A stretch of DNA of 64,000 bases from contig NZ_FNYE01000014.1 of assembly GCF_900108945.1 (NCBI RefSeq), positions 62,001 through 126,000 of the forward strand. Direction: 5' to 3'. This stretch comes from Paraburkholderia diazotrophica (GTDB taxonomy: Bacteria; Pseudomonadota; Gammaproteobacteria; Burkholderiales; Burkholderiaceae). The translations under genes and the position numbers were made by a program. Positions 1 through 9,794 of this stretch are shown here, piece by piece; positions within the stretch are counted from its first letter, which is position 1, and each line of letters starts with the position of its first letter. Under the pieces are notes generated by a model. That model made no database searches and was not told where the DNA came from. It saw only the letters and a list, made by a program, of their open reading frames with translations.

Positions 1-1086
1 GAGAAGCGCATGTACACGGAAGGCGCGCTCGTGCAGCCCGGCCAGGTGCTGTTCGTGATGGACCGCAAGCCGTTCGAGGCCGCGCTGCAAACGGCCAAGG
101 GCGCGCTCGCGCAACAACAGGCGCGTCTGCTCGTGACCAAGCAGAACCTCGCGCGCGTGGTCCCGCTTGCCGCGCAGAACGCGTTGAGCAAGAAGGACCT
201 CGACGATGCGACGGGCAACGAGAAGCAGGCCGAAGCCGCTGTCATCGCCGCTCAGGGCGAAGTGCAGACAGCCGAACTGAACCTGAGCTACACGACGATC
301 CGCTCGCCGCTCAAGGGCCTCTCCAGCTTTGCGCGCGTGCAGGACGGCAGCTATGTAACGCCCACGCAGTCGGGGCTGCTCACCTACGTCTATCAGCTCG
401 ATCCGATGTGGGTGAACTTCAGCATCTCGGAGAACGAGCTGCTGCGCTATCGCGAGCAGGTCACGAAAGGCCTGCTGCGCTTTCCGCCCGGCAACCAGTT
501 CGACGTGACGGTGATACTCGCCGACGGCTCGATCTATCCGCAGCAGGGGCGCATCGACTTCACGAACCCCGCGTTCAGCCAGGAGACGGGCACCTTCCTC
601 GTGCGCGCCGTATTCGGAAATCCCGAAGGCGCGCTCAAGCCCGGCCAGTTCGTGCGCGCGAAGGTGTCGGGCGCCGTGCGGCCCAACGCGATTCTCGTGC
701 CGCAGCGCGCGGTGCTGCAGGGCGCGAAGAGCCACTTCGTGTGGGTGCTCGACCAGAACGGGAAGCCGCATCAGCGTGTGATCGACGTCGGCGACTGGCA
801 CGGCGACGACTGGTTCGTCAACGAAGGCCTCAAAACGGGCGAGCGCGTGGTGGTCGATGGCGCGATCCGCGTGTCGTCGGATTCGACGATCAAGGTGGTG
901 AGCGCGCCCACTGCGCCAGGCGCTCCAGCGCCCGCATCCGTACCTGCTGCCGCGGCGGCGTCGGCGCCGGCATCGACGCTGGCGCAAGCACAAGCGCAAC
1001 CACAAACGCAACCACAAACACAAGCGCAACCACAGACGCAGGCGCATCCCGGCAGCAGCGGAACGAGCACCAGCGCAAGTCCCTGA
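1..1086 (+). CDS. RND efflux periplasmic adaptor (membrane fusion protein), 5' end missing
   Basis: Periplasmic adaptor of a tripartite RND pump; it links the inner-membrane permease to the outer-membrane channel. The frame is open from base 1, so the signal sequence and first part of the lipoyl domain lie outside the window; the ATG at 10 is internal. Visible are the second lipoyl half, the coiled-coil hairpin (repeated AQQQ/AAQ/AEAAV heptads), the 'YTTIRSPLKG' return strand, the beta-barrel ('LDPMWVNFSISE') and the membrane-proximal domain ('GLKTGERVVVDG'). The last 60 residues are low-complexity Ala/Pro then Gln/Thr repeats, longer than usual for the family. The permease follows after 39 bases, so this heads the pump operon. 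The assignment as an HAE-1 type adaptor is secure; the substrate is unknown. Confidence 0.95.
   Translation, partial: EKRMYTEGALVQPGQVLFVMDRKPFEAALQTAKGALAQQQARLLVTKQNLARVVPLAAQNALSKKDLDDATGNEKQAEAAVIAAQGEVQTAELNLSYTTIRSPLKGLSSFARVQDGSYVTPTQSGLLTYVYQLDPMWVNFSISENELLRYREQVTKGLLRFPPGNQFDVTVILADGSIYPQQGRIDFTNPAFSQETGTFLVRAVFGNPEGALKPGQFVRAKVSGAVRPNAILVPQRAVLQGAKSHFVWVLDQNGKPHQRVIDVGDWHGDDWFVNEGLKTGERVVVDGAIRVSSDSTIKVVSAPTAPGAPAPASVPAAAAASAPASTLAQAQAQPQTQPQTQAQPQTQAHPGSSGTSTSASP
978..1056 (+). repeat. Short tandem CAA/ACG-rich repeat coding a Gln-Ala-Thr-Pro tail
   Basis: Imperfect repeats of units like caagcgcaaccacaaacg encode QAQPQTQ-type residues at the C-terminus of the adaptor. Such tracts change length easily; the tail is probably disordered and not needed for the adaptor fold. 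Confidence 0.7.
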
Positions 1087-1125
1087 TCCGATGACGACCC
1101 GACGCCGTTCGGCGCAACCGATCCG

Positions 1126-4100
1126 ATGAACATCTCTCACTTCTGTATCGACCGTCCGATCTTCGCCTCGGTCATCTCGATCGTCATCACGCTGGGCGGC
1201 GCGCTGACGATGCTCGCGCTGCCGACCGCGCAGTATCCGGACATCACCCCGCCGCAGATCACGATCTCCGCGACCTATCCGGGCGCGAGCGCCGACGTGG
1301 TCGCCAACAACGTCGCCGCGCCGATCGAGCAGCAGGTCAACGGCGCAGACAACATGATCTACATGAGCTCGTCGAGCTCGTCGACGGGCAACCTGACGAT
1401 CAATGCGTACTTCCAGATCGGCACGAACCCCGAGCTCGCGCAGGTCGACGTGCAGAACCGCGTGAACCTCGCGCTGCCGCAACTGCCGCAATCGGTGACG
1501 GCGCAGGGCGTGCAGGTGCAGAAGAAGTCGCAGGCGTTCATGATGGTGATCGCGATCTACTCGCCCACCGAGCGCTACGACGCGACGTACATCGCGAACT
1601 ATGCGAACGTCTACGTGCTCGATGCGCTCAAGCGCATACCCGGCGCGAACCAGTCGAGCATCTTCGGCACGCCCGACTACGCGATGCGCATCTGGCTGCG
1701 CCCCGACCGGATGGCGCAGCTAGGCATCACGGCCGCCGACGTGCAGCGCGCCGTCGCCAACCAGAACCAGCAGTTCGCGGTCGGGCGCCTCGGCCAGTCG
1801 CCGACGGGTGCCGCCGTCGAGCAGTCGTTCGCCGTCACCACATCGGGGCGGCTCACCGAGCCGTCCGAGTTCGAGAACATCATCATCCGCGCGCAGAGCG
1901 GGGGCGCCGCGATCGTGCGCCTGAAGGACATCGGGCGCGCCGAGCTCGGCCAGAAGGACTACTCGATCCGCAGCCGCTTCCAGGGCAAGCCCGCGACTGT
2001 GCTCGCCGTCTACCAGCAGCCGGGCGCCAACGCGCTCGACGTATCGAAGCAGGTGCGTGCCTCGCTCGCCGAGATGAAGAAGTCGTTCCCCGAGGGCATC
2101 GACTACGAGATCGCGATGGACACGACCGAGTTCACGCGAGCGTCGATCTCCGACGTGGTGCACACGTTCTTCGAGGCCGTCGTGCTGGTGGTGATCGTCG
2201 TGTTCGTGTTCCTGCAGAGCCTGCGCGCGACGCTGATTCCGGTGCTCGCCGTCCCCGTGTCGATCGTCGGCACGTTCATGGGGATGGAGGCGCTCGGCTT
2301 CTCGATCAACATGCTCACGCTGTTCGGCATGGTGCTCGCAATCGGTATCGTGGTGGACGACGCGATCGTCGTGATCGAGAACGTCGAGCGCAACATGACG
2401 GTGCACAAGCTCGATCCGAAAACAGCCGCCAAGCAGGCGATGGATGAAGTGGCGGGCCCCGTGGTCGCAATCGTGCTGGTGCTGTGCGCGGTGTTCGTGC
2501 CCGTGGCGTTTCTCGGCGGCATCACCGGTCAGATGTACAAGCAGTTCGCGATCACGATCGCGATTTCGGTGGTGATCTCGGGCATCGTCGCGCTCACGCT
2601 GTCGCCTGCGCTCGCGTCGCTGCTGCTCAAGCCGGGGCATCACGAGAAGAAGGGCTTTTTCCGCTGGTTCGACAACCAGTTCGCGCGAATGACGGCGGGC
2701 TACACGCGCGCGGTGCGCGTCATCATCAAGCGCTTCGTGATCGCGCTGCTGCTCTTTGCCGGCATGATCGTACTGTCCGTCGTGATGATGCGCTCGATCC
2801 CGACCGCATTCCTGCCGCCCGAGGACCAGGGCTATCTGCTGGGCGCCGTCATCATGCCCGATGCGGCGTCGCTGGATCGCACGGGGCAGGTGTCGGACCG
2901 CGTGTCCGAGTACTTCATGAAGCAGCCGGCCGTCGGCAGCATCACGACCGTCGACGGCTTCAGCATTCTCGACAGCCAGAACAAGAACAACTCGTCGACC
3001 TTCTTCGTGGGCTTCAAGAGTTTCGACGAGCGCTACAAGTCGGACAACATCCGCACGCAGAACGCGCGCGCCGTGCTCGTCGACGCTTACAAAGCGTTGT
3101 CGCAGGTCCGCGAGGGCATCGTCGTGCCGCTCAATCCGCCGTCGATTCCCGGTCTCGGCACCACGGGCGGCACGGAGATGTGGATCCAGAGCAAGGGCGA
3201 CGCGACCATCGCGCAGTTCGCCGCCGTCGTCAACGATTTCGTCGCGCGGGCCAAGCAGCGCCCCGAGCTGACGGGCGTCACGTCGACTTTCAACGCGGAC
3301 TCGCAGCAACTGCTGGTGGATGTCGACCGCGACAAGGCCGAAACACTGGGCGTGCCCGTCGAGGATGTCTACAGCGCGATGCAGACGATGTTCGGCTCGC
3401 TGTACGTATCGCAGTTCAACCGTTCGAGCCGCCTGTGGCAGGTGATCCTGCAGGCCGAGCCGTCGTATCGGCTGAAGCCCGAAGACCTCACGCAGATTTT
3501 CGTGCGCAGCAAGTCGGGCAGCATGGTGCCGCTCAAGTCGGTGGTGACGTCGCACTACGTGACAGGTCCGGACCTGATCACGCGCTTCAACAACTTCCCG
3601 GCCGTGAAGATCACCGCCAACGCGGCGCCCGGCTATGCATCGGGCCAGGTGATCAGCGCGCTCGAAGAACTCGCTGTGTCGATGCCGTCGGAGTACGGCA
3701 TCGCGTGGAGCGGCGAGGCGTTCGAAGCGAAGCAGTCGGGCGGCACGTCGGGGCTCGTGTTCGTGTTCGGGCTGATCATGGTGTTCCTGATCCTCGCGGC
3801 GCAGTACGAGAAGTGGAGCCTGCCGTTCGGCGTGCTGATGGCGGTGCCGTTCGCGCTCTTCGGCGCGCTGCTCGCGATCATGCTGCGCGGGCTCAACAAC
3901 GACGTGTACTTCCAGATCGGCCTCACGATGCTGGTGGCGCTCGCGGCGAAGAACGCGATCCTGATCTTCGAGTTCGCGGTGATCAACCGCGAGGCGGGCA
4001 AGTCGGTGTTCGACGCGACGATGACGGCGGCCGAGGAGCGGCTGCGCCCGATCGTGATGACCTCGCTCGCGTTCATTCTGGGCTGCGTGCCGCTCGCGAT

Positions 4101-4377
4101 CGCGACGGGCGCATCGGCCAACAGCCGCCATTCGATCGGCACGGGCGTGATCGGCGGGATGCTGGGCGCGACGGCGATCGCCGTGTTCTTCATCCCGATG
4201 TTCTTCTGGGCGCTCGAATCGATGTCGGAGAAGAGCGGCAAGAAGAAAACGGGCGAGACGCCGCCTGCTTCACCTCAGGCACCGCCTGCTTCGACGAAGG
4301 TGCCGCCTTCGGTGCCCGGACCGGCGGGCACGGGCGGACCGACGATCACGCCGTCCGCTCCACGCGAGGGCGACTGA
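1126..4377 (+). CDS. RND multidrug efflux permease, HAE-1 family (AcrB/MexB/MexF-like)
   Basis: Proton-driven inner-membrane drug exporter, 1083 residues, slightly longer than AcrB because of a Pro/Ala/Thr-rich cytoplasmic tail. The N-terminus 'MNISHFCIDRPIFASVIS' is TM1 of the family. The paired transmembrane aspartates of the proton relay lie in 'GIVVDDAIVVIENVE' (Asp411/412), followed by TM segments to about residue 560. The second porter half includes 'GTTGGTEMWIQ' and 'LAAKNAILIFEFAV' in the second TM bundle. It sits between adaptor and NodT channel with 39- and 1-base gaps, so one transcript is expected. The protein looks intact. Substrate range cannot be read from sequence. Confidence 0.97.
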   Translation: MNISHFCIDRPIFASVISIVITLGGALTMLALPTAQYPDITPPQITISATYPGASADVVANNVAAPIEQQVNGADNMIYMSSSSSSTGNLTINAYFQIGTNPELAQVDVQNRVNLALPQLPQSVTAQGVQVQKKSQAFMMVIAIYSPTERYDATYIANYANVYVLDALKRIPGANQSSIFGTPDYAMRIWLRPDRMAQLGITAADVQRAVANQNQQFAVGRLGQSPTGAAVEQSFAVTTSGRLTEPSEFENIIIRAQSGGAAIVRLKDIGRAELGQKDYSIRSRFQGKPATVLAVYQQPGANALDVSKQVRASLAEMKKSFPEGIDYEIAMDTTEFTRASISDVVHTFFEAVVLVVIVVFVFLQSLRATLIPVLAVPVSIVGTFMGMEALGFSINMLTLFGMVLAIGIVVDDAIVVIENVERNMTVHKLDPKTAAKQAMDEVAGPVVAIVLVLCAVFVPVAFLGGITGQMYKQFAITIAISVVISGIVALTLSPALASLLLKPGHHEKKGFFRWFDNQFARMTAGYTRAVRVIIKRFVIALLLFAGMIVLSVVMMRSIPTAFLPPEDQGYLLGAVIMPDAASLDRTGQVSDRVSEYFMKQPAVGSITTVDGFSILDSQNKNNSSTFFVGFKSFDERYKSDNIRTQNARAVLVDAYKALSQVREGIVVPLNPPSIPGLGTTGGTEMWIQSKGDATIAQFAAVVNDFVARAKQRPELTGVTSTFNADSQQLLVDVDRDKAETLGVPVEDVYSAMQTMFGSLYVSQFNRSSRLWQVILQAEPSYRLKPEDLTQIFVRSKSGSMVPLKSVVTSHYVTGPDLITRFNNFPAVKITANAAPGYASGQVISALEELAVSMPSEYGIAWSGEAFEAKQSGGTSGLVFVFGLIMVFLILAAQYEKWSLPFGVLMAVPFALFGALLAIMLRGLNNDVYFQIGLTMLVALAAKNAILIFEFAVINREAGKSVFDATMTAAEERLRPIVMTSLAFILGCVPLAIATGASANSRHSIGTGVIGGMLGATAIAVFFIPMFFWALESMSEKSGKKKTGETPPASPQAPPASTKVPPSVPGPAGTGGPTITPSAPREGD

Positions 4378-4378
4378 C

Positions 4379-6016
4379 ATGCGCCGCGTTCCGCTTCCTC
4401 TGCTCCGTGTGCGCCGCTTGCGCCCTTTGCGCCGCACTTCGCCTATGCCCGTCGCCAGCGCGCTCGCGTGCGTGGTGTGCACATTCGCGCTGAGCGGCTG
4501 CCTGCTCGGACCGAACTACTCGCGCCCGCAGGTCGACGTGCCCGCGACGTATCGCTTCCCCGATAATTACGCGTCGGATGTGGCGAACACCGAATGGTGG
4601 AAGCAGTTCGACGATCCCGTGCTGAACGACCTGATCACGGCAGCGCTCGCGAACAACAACGACGTGAAGGTCGCCGCGGCGCGCGTCGACCAGTTCCTCG
4701 GGCAGTTCGTCACGACGCGTGCGGCGCTGCTGCCGCAGATCGGCGCGAGCTTCGACGCCGAACGCCAGCGTCTGCCGACGGGTTCGCCGCTGCTCGCGAA
4801 CGTGAACAACCCCGTGTTCAACACGTACACGGCGGCGCTGTCGGCGTCGTGGGAGATCGACCTGTTCGGCCGCAACCGGAGGCTGACGGAATCCGCGCGC
4901 GCGAGCCTGCTTTCGAGCGAGGAAGCGAAGCGCGGCACGATTCTGACGCTGGTGTCATCGGTGGCGTCGTCGTATATCAACCTGCGCAGCCTCGACCGGC
5001 AACTGGAGATCGCGAAGGCGACCACAGAAAGCCGCGCCGATTCCGTGCACGTGTTCGAGCTGCGCTTCAAGGGCGGCGAGGTCTCGCAGATGGAGCTCGC
5101 GCAGAGCCAGTCCGAATACGAGGACTCGCGCTCGCGGATTCCGCAGATCGAGGCGCAGATCGCGCAGCAGGAGGACGCGCTGTCGGTGCTGCTCGGGCGC
5201 AATCCGGGCGATATCCTGCGTGGACGCACGCTCGCCGAACTCGTGGCGCCCGCGGTGCCCGCGGGGCTGCCATCGGATCTGCTCGAACGGCGGCCCGACC
5301 TGCGCCAGGCAGAGCAGGACCTGATCGCGGCGAACGCGCAGATCGGCGCGGCCAAGGCGCTGTACTTCCCGCAGATCTCACTGACGGGTCTGTTCGGCAC
5401 GCAAAGCGGCCAGTTCTCGCAGCTCTTCACGGGGCCGACGCGCGTGTGGTCGTTCGCAGGCGCCGTCACGCAGCCGATCTTCACGGGCGGCGCGATCACG
5501 GGCCAGGTGAAGCAGGCCGAGGCGGTGCAGCAGCAGGCGCTGTATTCGTACCGCAAGGCGATCCAGGTCGCGTTCCAGGAAGTCGACGACGCGCTGATCT
5601 CGTCGCAGAAGCTGCGTGAGCAGTTCGACGTGCAGGGACGTCAGGTCGATGCGCTCGCCAGTTACGCGCACTTTGCGCGGCTGCGCTACGAGGGCGGGTA
5701 CACGAGCTATATCGAAGTGCTCGATGCCGAGCGCAGTCTCTTCAATGCGCAGCTGAGCCAGACGCAGACGCAGGCGGGTGTGCTGGTGTCGTATGTGAAC
5801 CTGTACAAGGCGATGGGCGGCGGCTGGGTCGTCGACGCGGAAGGGCTCACCACGCAAGCGGCACAAGCGGGACAAGTGACACAAGTGGCACGAGCCGGGC
5901 AAGCGACACAAGCGACAGAAGCGACACACGCGACACACGCGGCGGCATCGACACAGCCGGCGCATGCGAGCGACGCCGCCCGTCCCGCCGATGCGGCGTC
6001 GGCGGACGTCAAATGA
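4379..6016 (+). CDS. NodT-family outer-membrane efflux lipoprotein
   Basis: Outer-membrane channel (TolC/OprM class) for the upstream RND pump, 545 residues. An N-terminal hydrophobic segment ends in the lipobox LSGC (Cys41), then 'LLGPNYSRP', the usual NodT start. An internal ATG (position 4445) would give a more compact signal peptide and could be the real start. Two OEP repeats follow, with 'SASWEIDLFGRNRR' and 'RRPDLRQAEQDLIAANAQIG' motifs. The last 60 residues are a degenerate Gln/Thr/Ala/His repeat absent from typical homologues. Its TGA overlaps the ATG of pqiA (ATGA), coupling the pump genes to the pqi genes. Confidence 0.95.
   Translation: MRRVPLPLLRVRRLRPLRRTSPMPVASALACVVCTFALSGCLLGPNYSRPQVDVPATYRFPDNYASDVANTEWWKQFDDPVLNDLITAALANNNDVKVAAARVDQFLGQFVTTRAALLPQIGASFDAERQRLPTGSPLLANVNNPVFNTYTAALSASWEIDLFGRNRRLTESARASLLSSEEAKRGTILTLVSSVASSYINLRSLDRQLEIAKATTESRADSVHVFELRFKGGEVSQMELAQSQSEYEDSRSRIPQIEAQIAQQEDALSVLLGRNPGDILRGRTLAELVAPAVPAGLPSDLLERRPDLRQAEQDLIAANAQIGAAKALYFPQISLTGLFGTQSGQFSQLFTGPTRVWSFAGAVTQPIFTGGAITGQVKQAEAVQQQALYSYRKAIQVAFQEVDDALISSQKLREQFDVQGRQVDALASYAHFARLRYEGGYTSYIEVLDAERSLFNAQLSQTQTQAGVLVSYVNLYKAMGGGWVVDAEGLTTQAAQAGQVTQVARAGQATQATEATHATHAAASTQPAHASDAARPADAASADVK
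5845..5950 (+). repeat. Degenerate gcgacacaagcg-type repeat in the NodT C-terminus
   Basis: Repeated blocks such as acacaagcgaca and gcacaagc encode an (A/V)TQ(A/V)-like tail ending in THATHAA. It is in frame and follows the conserved OEP domain, so it is a tail expansion, not a frame disruption. Confidence 0.6.
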
Positions 6017-7365
6017 GCGACGCAACGTCTTCCGGCTATCTCGGGCACGCGGCTCGGACGGTGCCCGTGATCGCGTGCCACGAATGCGATCTGCTCCAGC
6101 GCGAAAGCGACGTCCCGCCCGAAGGCGTGATGCGTTGCTGCCGCTGCCACGCGACGCTCTATCGGCGTCATGCGAACGGTCTCGATCGCACGCTTGCGTA
6201 TGCGCTCGCGGCCTGCGCGCTATGGATCATCTCGAACGCGTTCCCGATCGTCGGGCTTGCGGTGAACGGCGATCTCGTCGAAACGACGATGTTCGGCGCC
6301 GTGCGCGTTCTGTACGAGGACGGCATGTGGCCGCTGTCGGCGCTGATCTTCATCACGACGATGCTGATGCCCGCCTGCCAGGCGCTGGGCCTCGTGTGGC
6401 TGATGTTGCCGCTGCGGCTCGGGCGCACGCCGTATCGCGCGGACGCCGTGTTTCGCACGCTGCGCATCGCGCAGGAGTGGGGCATGACGGAGGTGCTGAT
6501 CCTCGGCCTGCTCGTCGCGCTCGTGAAGCTTGCGCATATCGCGTCGGTGGTGACGGGCCCGGCGTTGTGGTCGTTCGGCGCGCTGATGCTCATGCTCGCG
6601 GCCGCCGCGTCTGCGTTCGACGCGCGCGATCTGTGGACGCGTCTCGAAGGGACGCCCGACGCCGGTCCCGGGTTCGACAGCAACACGCCGTTTCCTGCCG
6701 CGACGGCAGCGGCCTGCGGCCTGTGCGTATGCCACGACTGCGGCCTGCTCACGCGCGCCGCGCCCACGGAAGACCGCGACGCGCGCGACTACGCGAACGT
6801 GCATGCGCCCGTACGTCTGCACGCCCATCCCGGACATTGCCCGCGCTGCGGAGCGCATCTGCACTTGCGCAAGCCCGATAGTCTCGCGCGAACATGGGCG
6901 TATCTGATCGCGGCGGTAATTCTTTACATCCCCGCGAACGTGCTGCCCGTGATGGATACGAGCTCGCTGTTCGGCGCGCAGAAGGACACGATCATGAGCG
7001 GCGTCGTCTATCTGTGGACGTCCGGTTCGTGGCCGCTTGCCGTGCTGGTCTTCATCGCGAGCATCGCCGTGCCGATGCTGAAGATTCTCGCGATCAGCTT
7101 TCTCGCCCTGCTGGCCAACTTCCGCTCGACGTGGCAGCCCGATCAGCGCGCGCGCATCTATCGCATCGTCGAGCTGGTCGGGCGCTGGTCGATGCTCGAC
7201 ATCTACGTAATCGCCGTGCTCACGGCGCTCGTGCAATTCGATGCGCTCGCCACCGTGCGCGCCGGTCCCGCTGCAATTGCGTTCGGCGCGGTCGTCGTGC
7301 TGACCATGTTCGCCGCGATGTCGTTCGATCCGCGGCTCATCTGGGATACGAGGGAAACGCAATGA
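6013..7365 (+). CDS. pqiA: PqiA: paraquat-inducible integral membrane protein
   Basis: Inner-membrane partner of the PqiB MCE tunnel, implicated in lipid movement between membranes. 450 residues, the normal length for two fused PqiA units. Each unit starts with a Cys-rich zinc-ribbon-like element (CHECD with CCRC near residue 22-42; CHDCG and CPRCG near 240-285) followed by four hydrophobic segments. The ATG overlaps the NodT stop and the TGA overlaps the pqiB start, so translation of all these genes is likely coupled. In enterobacteria pqi genes respond to superoxide via SoxS; no such site can be recognised here. Confidence 0.95.
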   Translation: MSDATSSGYLGHAARTVPVIACHECDLLQRESDVPPEGVMRCCRCHATLYRRHANGLDRTLAYALAACALWIISNAFPIVGLAVNGDLVETTMFGAVRVLYEDGMWPLSALIFITTMLMPACQALGLVWLMLPLRLGRTPYRADAVFRTLRIAQEWGMTEVLILGLLVALVKLAHIASVVTGPALWSFGALMLMLAAAASAFDARDLWTRLEGTPDAGPGFDSNTPFPAATAAACGLCVCHDCGLLTRAAPTEDRDARDYANVHAPVRLHAHPGHCPRCGAHLHLRKPDSLARTWAYLIAAVILYIPANVLPVMDTSSLFGAQKDTIMSGVVYLWTSGSWPLAVLVFIASIAVPMLKILAISFLALLANFRSTWQPDQRARIYRIVELVGRWSMLDIYVIAVLTALVQFDALATVRAGPAAIAFGAVVVLTMFAAMSFDPRLIWDTRETQ

Positions 7366-8960
7366 GCAGGCCGCCCGATCTGCCCGACGCTGTCGCGGTG
7401 CCGCGCAAGCGATGGCGCATCCAGTGGATCTGGCTCGTGCCCGTCGTTGCGGTGCTGATCGGCATCTGGCTTGCCGTGCAGGCCGTGCTGTCGCAAGGTC
7501 CGACCATCACGATCCAGTTCAAGACGGGTGAAGGGCTCGAAGCAGGCAAGACGAAGATCAAGTTCAAGGACGTCGATATCGGCGTGGTAAAGAAGGTCGC
7601 GCTTTCGCGGGACTACAAGAACGTGGTCGCCACAGCCGAATTGACGCGCGACGCGACCGACATGCTGGTCGACGATACGCGCTTCTGGGTCGAGCGTCCG
7701 CGCATCGCGGGCGGCAACGTGTCGGGCATCAGCACGCTGCTGTCGGGGGCGTTCATCGGCATGGACATCGGCCATGCGAAGCAGGAGCGGCGCGCCTACG
7801 TCGGGCTCGAAACGCCGCCCGTGTTCGCGAGCGACGTGCCGGGCCGCGAGTTCGTGCTGCACGCGGAGAACCTTGCGTCGCTCGACGTCGGTTCGCCCGT
7901 CTATTTCCGGCGCCTGCGCGTCGGCCAGGTCACGTCGTTCGAACTGGACAAGAACGGAGGCGGCGTGACGTTGCATATCTTCGTCAACGCGCCCTACGAC
8001 CAATACGTGAAGAGCGATTCGCGCTTCTGGGAGGCGGGCGGCATCGACGTCTCGCTGGGCACGGAAGGCGTGAAGATCAACACGCAATCGCTGGTGTCGA
8101 TCCTGATCGGCGGGCTCGCATTCGAAACGCCTTCGTCGTCGCTCACTGAGCCCGAAGCGCAGGTGCGCACGTCGTTCACGCTGTTCCCGACGCGCACGGA
8201 AGCATTGAAGGTGCAGGACCGCATCGTCGATACGTACGTGCTCGACTTCAAGCAGTCGGTGCGCGGCCTGACGGTGGGCGCGCCCGTCGACTTCAGGGGC
8301 ATCGTGATCGGCGAAGTATCGGGCATCTACACGCGCTTCGACCCCGTGACGAAGGAGATCAGCATTCCTGTCGAGATCAAGTTCTATCCGGAGCGCTTCA
8401 CGGCGCGTCATGAGGAGCCATCCGAAGGACGCCTCGTAACCGACCCGAAAGCAGTGGCGGACTACCTCGTGTCGCGCGGCTTCCGCGCGCAACTCAGGAC
8501 GGGAAGCCTGTTGACGGGCCAGCTGTACATCTCGTTCGATTTCTTCCAGCACGCGCCGCAGGCGAAGATCGACTGGAGCCGCACGCCGCCCGAACTGCCG
8601 ACCGAGCCCAGCGGGCTGCAATCGCTGCAGGACTCGGTCAACCGGATCGTCGCGCGCATCGACAAGCTGCCGCTCGAGCAGATCGGCAAGAACACGCAGC
8701 AGACGTTCGCCAATGCCAGCGCGCTGCTGCAAAGCCTCAATACGCAGGTCGTGCCGCAGGCGAAGAGCGCGCTGTCGGCCGCGCAGACCACGCTCAATAC
8801 GGCGAACAGCGCGCTTCAGCCCGATTCGGCGTTGCAGCAGGACACGGGCGACGCGATCCGCGAGCTCGCGCGCACGGCGGCATCGTTCCGCGCGCTGTCC
8901 GATTATCTGCAGCAGCATCCCGAAGCGCTGCTGCGCGGCAAACCGGGGGACGCAAAGTGA
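7362..8960 (+). CDS. pqiB: PqiB: MCE-domain lipid transport protein
   Basis: Periplasm-spanning MCE protein anchored in the inner membrane, 532 residues. One TM helix (about 21-43, WIWLVPVVAVLIGIWLAV) is followed by three MCE domains (about 45-135, 160-230, 275-390), then an amphipathic helical C-terminus ('FANASALLQSLNTQ') of the kind that forms the needle. The start chosen is the ATG overlapping the pqiA stop; an upstream extension in the same frame is only the shadow of pqiA. It is followed by pqiC with a 4-base overlap. Confidence 0.95.
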   Translation: MSRPPDLPDAVAVPRKRWRIQWIWLVPVVAVLIGIWLAVQAVLSQGPTITIQFKTGEGLEAGKTKIKFKDVDIGVVKKVALSRDYKNVVATAELTRDATDMLVDDTRFWVERPRIAGGNVSGISTLLSGAFIGMDIGHAKQERRAYVGLETPPVFASDVPGREFVLHAENLASLDVGSPVYFRRLRVGQVTSFELDKNGGGVTLHIFVNAPYDQYVKSDSRFWEAGGIDVSLGTEGVKINTQSLVSILIGGLAFETPSSSLTEPEAQVRTSFTLFPTRTEALKVQDRIVDTYVLDFKQSVRGLTVGAPVDFRGIVIGEVSGIYTRFDPVTKEISIPVEIKFYPERFTARHEEPSEGRLVTDPKAVADYLVSRGFRAQLRTGSLLTGQLYISFDFFQHAPQAKIDWSRTPPELPTEPSGLQSLQDSVNRIVARIDKLPLEQIGKNTQQTFANASALLQSLNTQVVPQAKSALSAAQTTLNTANSALQPDSALQQDTGDAIRELARTAASFRALSDYLQQHPEALLRGKPGDAK

Positions 8961-9553
8961 AGCGATCGAAGCTCTCGCGCGGCGCGTGCGTCTGCGTCGC
9001 GGCAGCCGCGGTGCTGGCCGCATGCGGTTCGCCGCGCTCGAACTTCTATACGTTGAGCTCCGACGCGACGCTCGAAAGCACGGGCTCGCCGCTGTCCATG
9101 TCGGTGGTGGTCGGTCCCGTGACGGTGCCGGAACTCGTCGACCGGCCGCAGCTCGTGACGCGCGTGTCGGGCAACGAGGTGAGGCTCAACGAATACGCGC
9201 GCTGGGGCGAGCCGCTCAAAAGCGGCGTCGCCGATGTGATCGCCGCCGACCTGTCGCGGCTGCTCGGCTCGCAGCGTGTGTCGGTGTCGTCGCAGACGGT
9301 GGCGGGCACGGAGGCGTGCCGCGTGCGCGTCGATATCGTGCAGTTCGATTCGATGCCGGGCGAGGCCGTCGCGATCGACGCGCTATGGACCGTGCGCCTC
9401 GCTGGCCAGACGGCGCTGCTGACCGGCCGCTCGACGGTGCGCGAACAAGTGCAGGGCGCGGACGAGGCGGCGCTCGTGGCGGCGCACAGCCGGGCGCTGG
9501 CGTCGGTGAGTCGCGATATCGCGGGGGCGATCCGGCGTTCGCCGCCGGGGTGA
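8957..9553 (+). CDS. pqiC: PqiC: ABC-type transport auxiliary lipoprotein
   Basis: Outer-membrane lipoprotein that docks the end of the PqiB needle. 198 residues with lipobox LAAC (Cys23) and the family start 'FYTLSS' after the acylated Cys. 'VTVPELVDRPQLVTR' and 'EYARWGEPL' match the PqiC/YmbA domain. ATGA overlap with pqiB. It closes the six-gene RND-pqi operon; no clear intrinsic terminator follows. Confidence 0.93.
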   Translation: MKRSKLSRGACVCVAAAAVLAACGSPRSNFYTLSSDATLESTGSPLSMSVVVGPVTVPELVDRPQLVTRVSGNEVRLNEYARWGEPLKSGVADVIAADLSRLLGSQRVSVSSQTVAGTEACRVRVDIVQFDSMPGEAVAIDALWTVRLAGQTALLTGRSTVREQVQGADEAALVAAHSRALASVSRDIAGAIRRSPPG

Positions 9554-9794
9554 GCGCTCGCGTGACGAACGTTGCGAGTGCATGGCGTGGCGTGGGGTTT
9601 GGGGTAGGGTTTGGCGCGTAGTGCGGGCCGGCCTCGCGGACAGACTCTGTACAATGGACTGATCGACAACCGGACGCAGGGCCGCAATGCGGGCCGCGTC
9701 CAGCGCCGGCAACGCAAGACGGCGCGCCAGCACGATCGCCCGATCGCACAGCCTGCGCGCGCCGCGCGCTGCGTGCCGCCCACGTTTTTCCGAC
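9554..9794. other. Intergenic region before map, possible map promoter
   Basis: About 240 bases with G-rich short repeats (tggcgtggcgtgg, ggtttggggtagggtttgg) near 9590-9615. A TACAAT hexamer at 9650-9655 could be the -10 of a map promoter, but no good -35 is present. No gene seen. Confidence 0.35.

Noticed and set aside
1720..4131. Very long minus-strand frame (803 codons) opposite the RND permease
   Set aside because: Arg/His/Asp-rich composition is the mirror of GC-rich codons in the permease frame; no RBS, no domain. The same applies to the minus frame of 39150-41723 opposite the TonB receptor.
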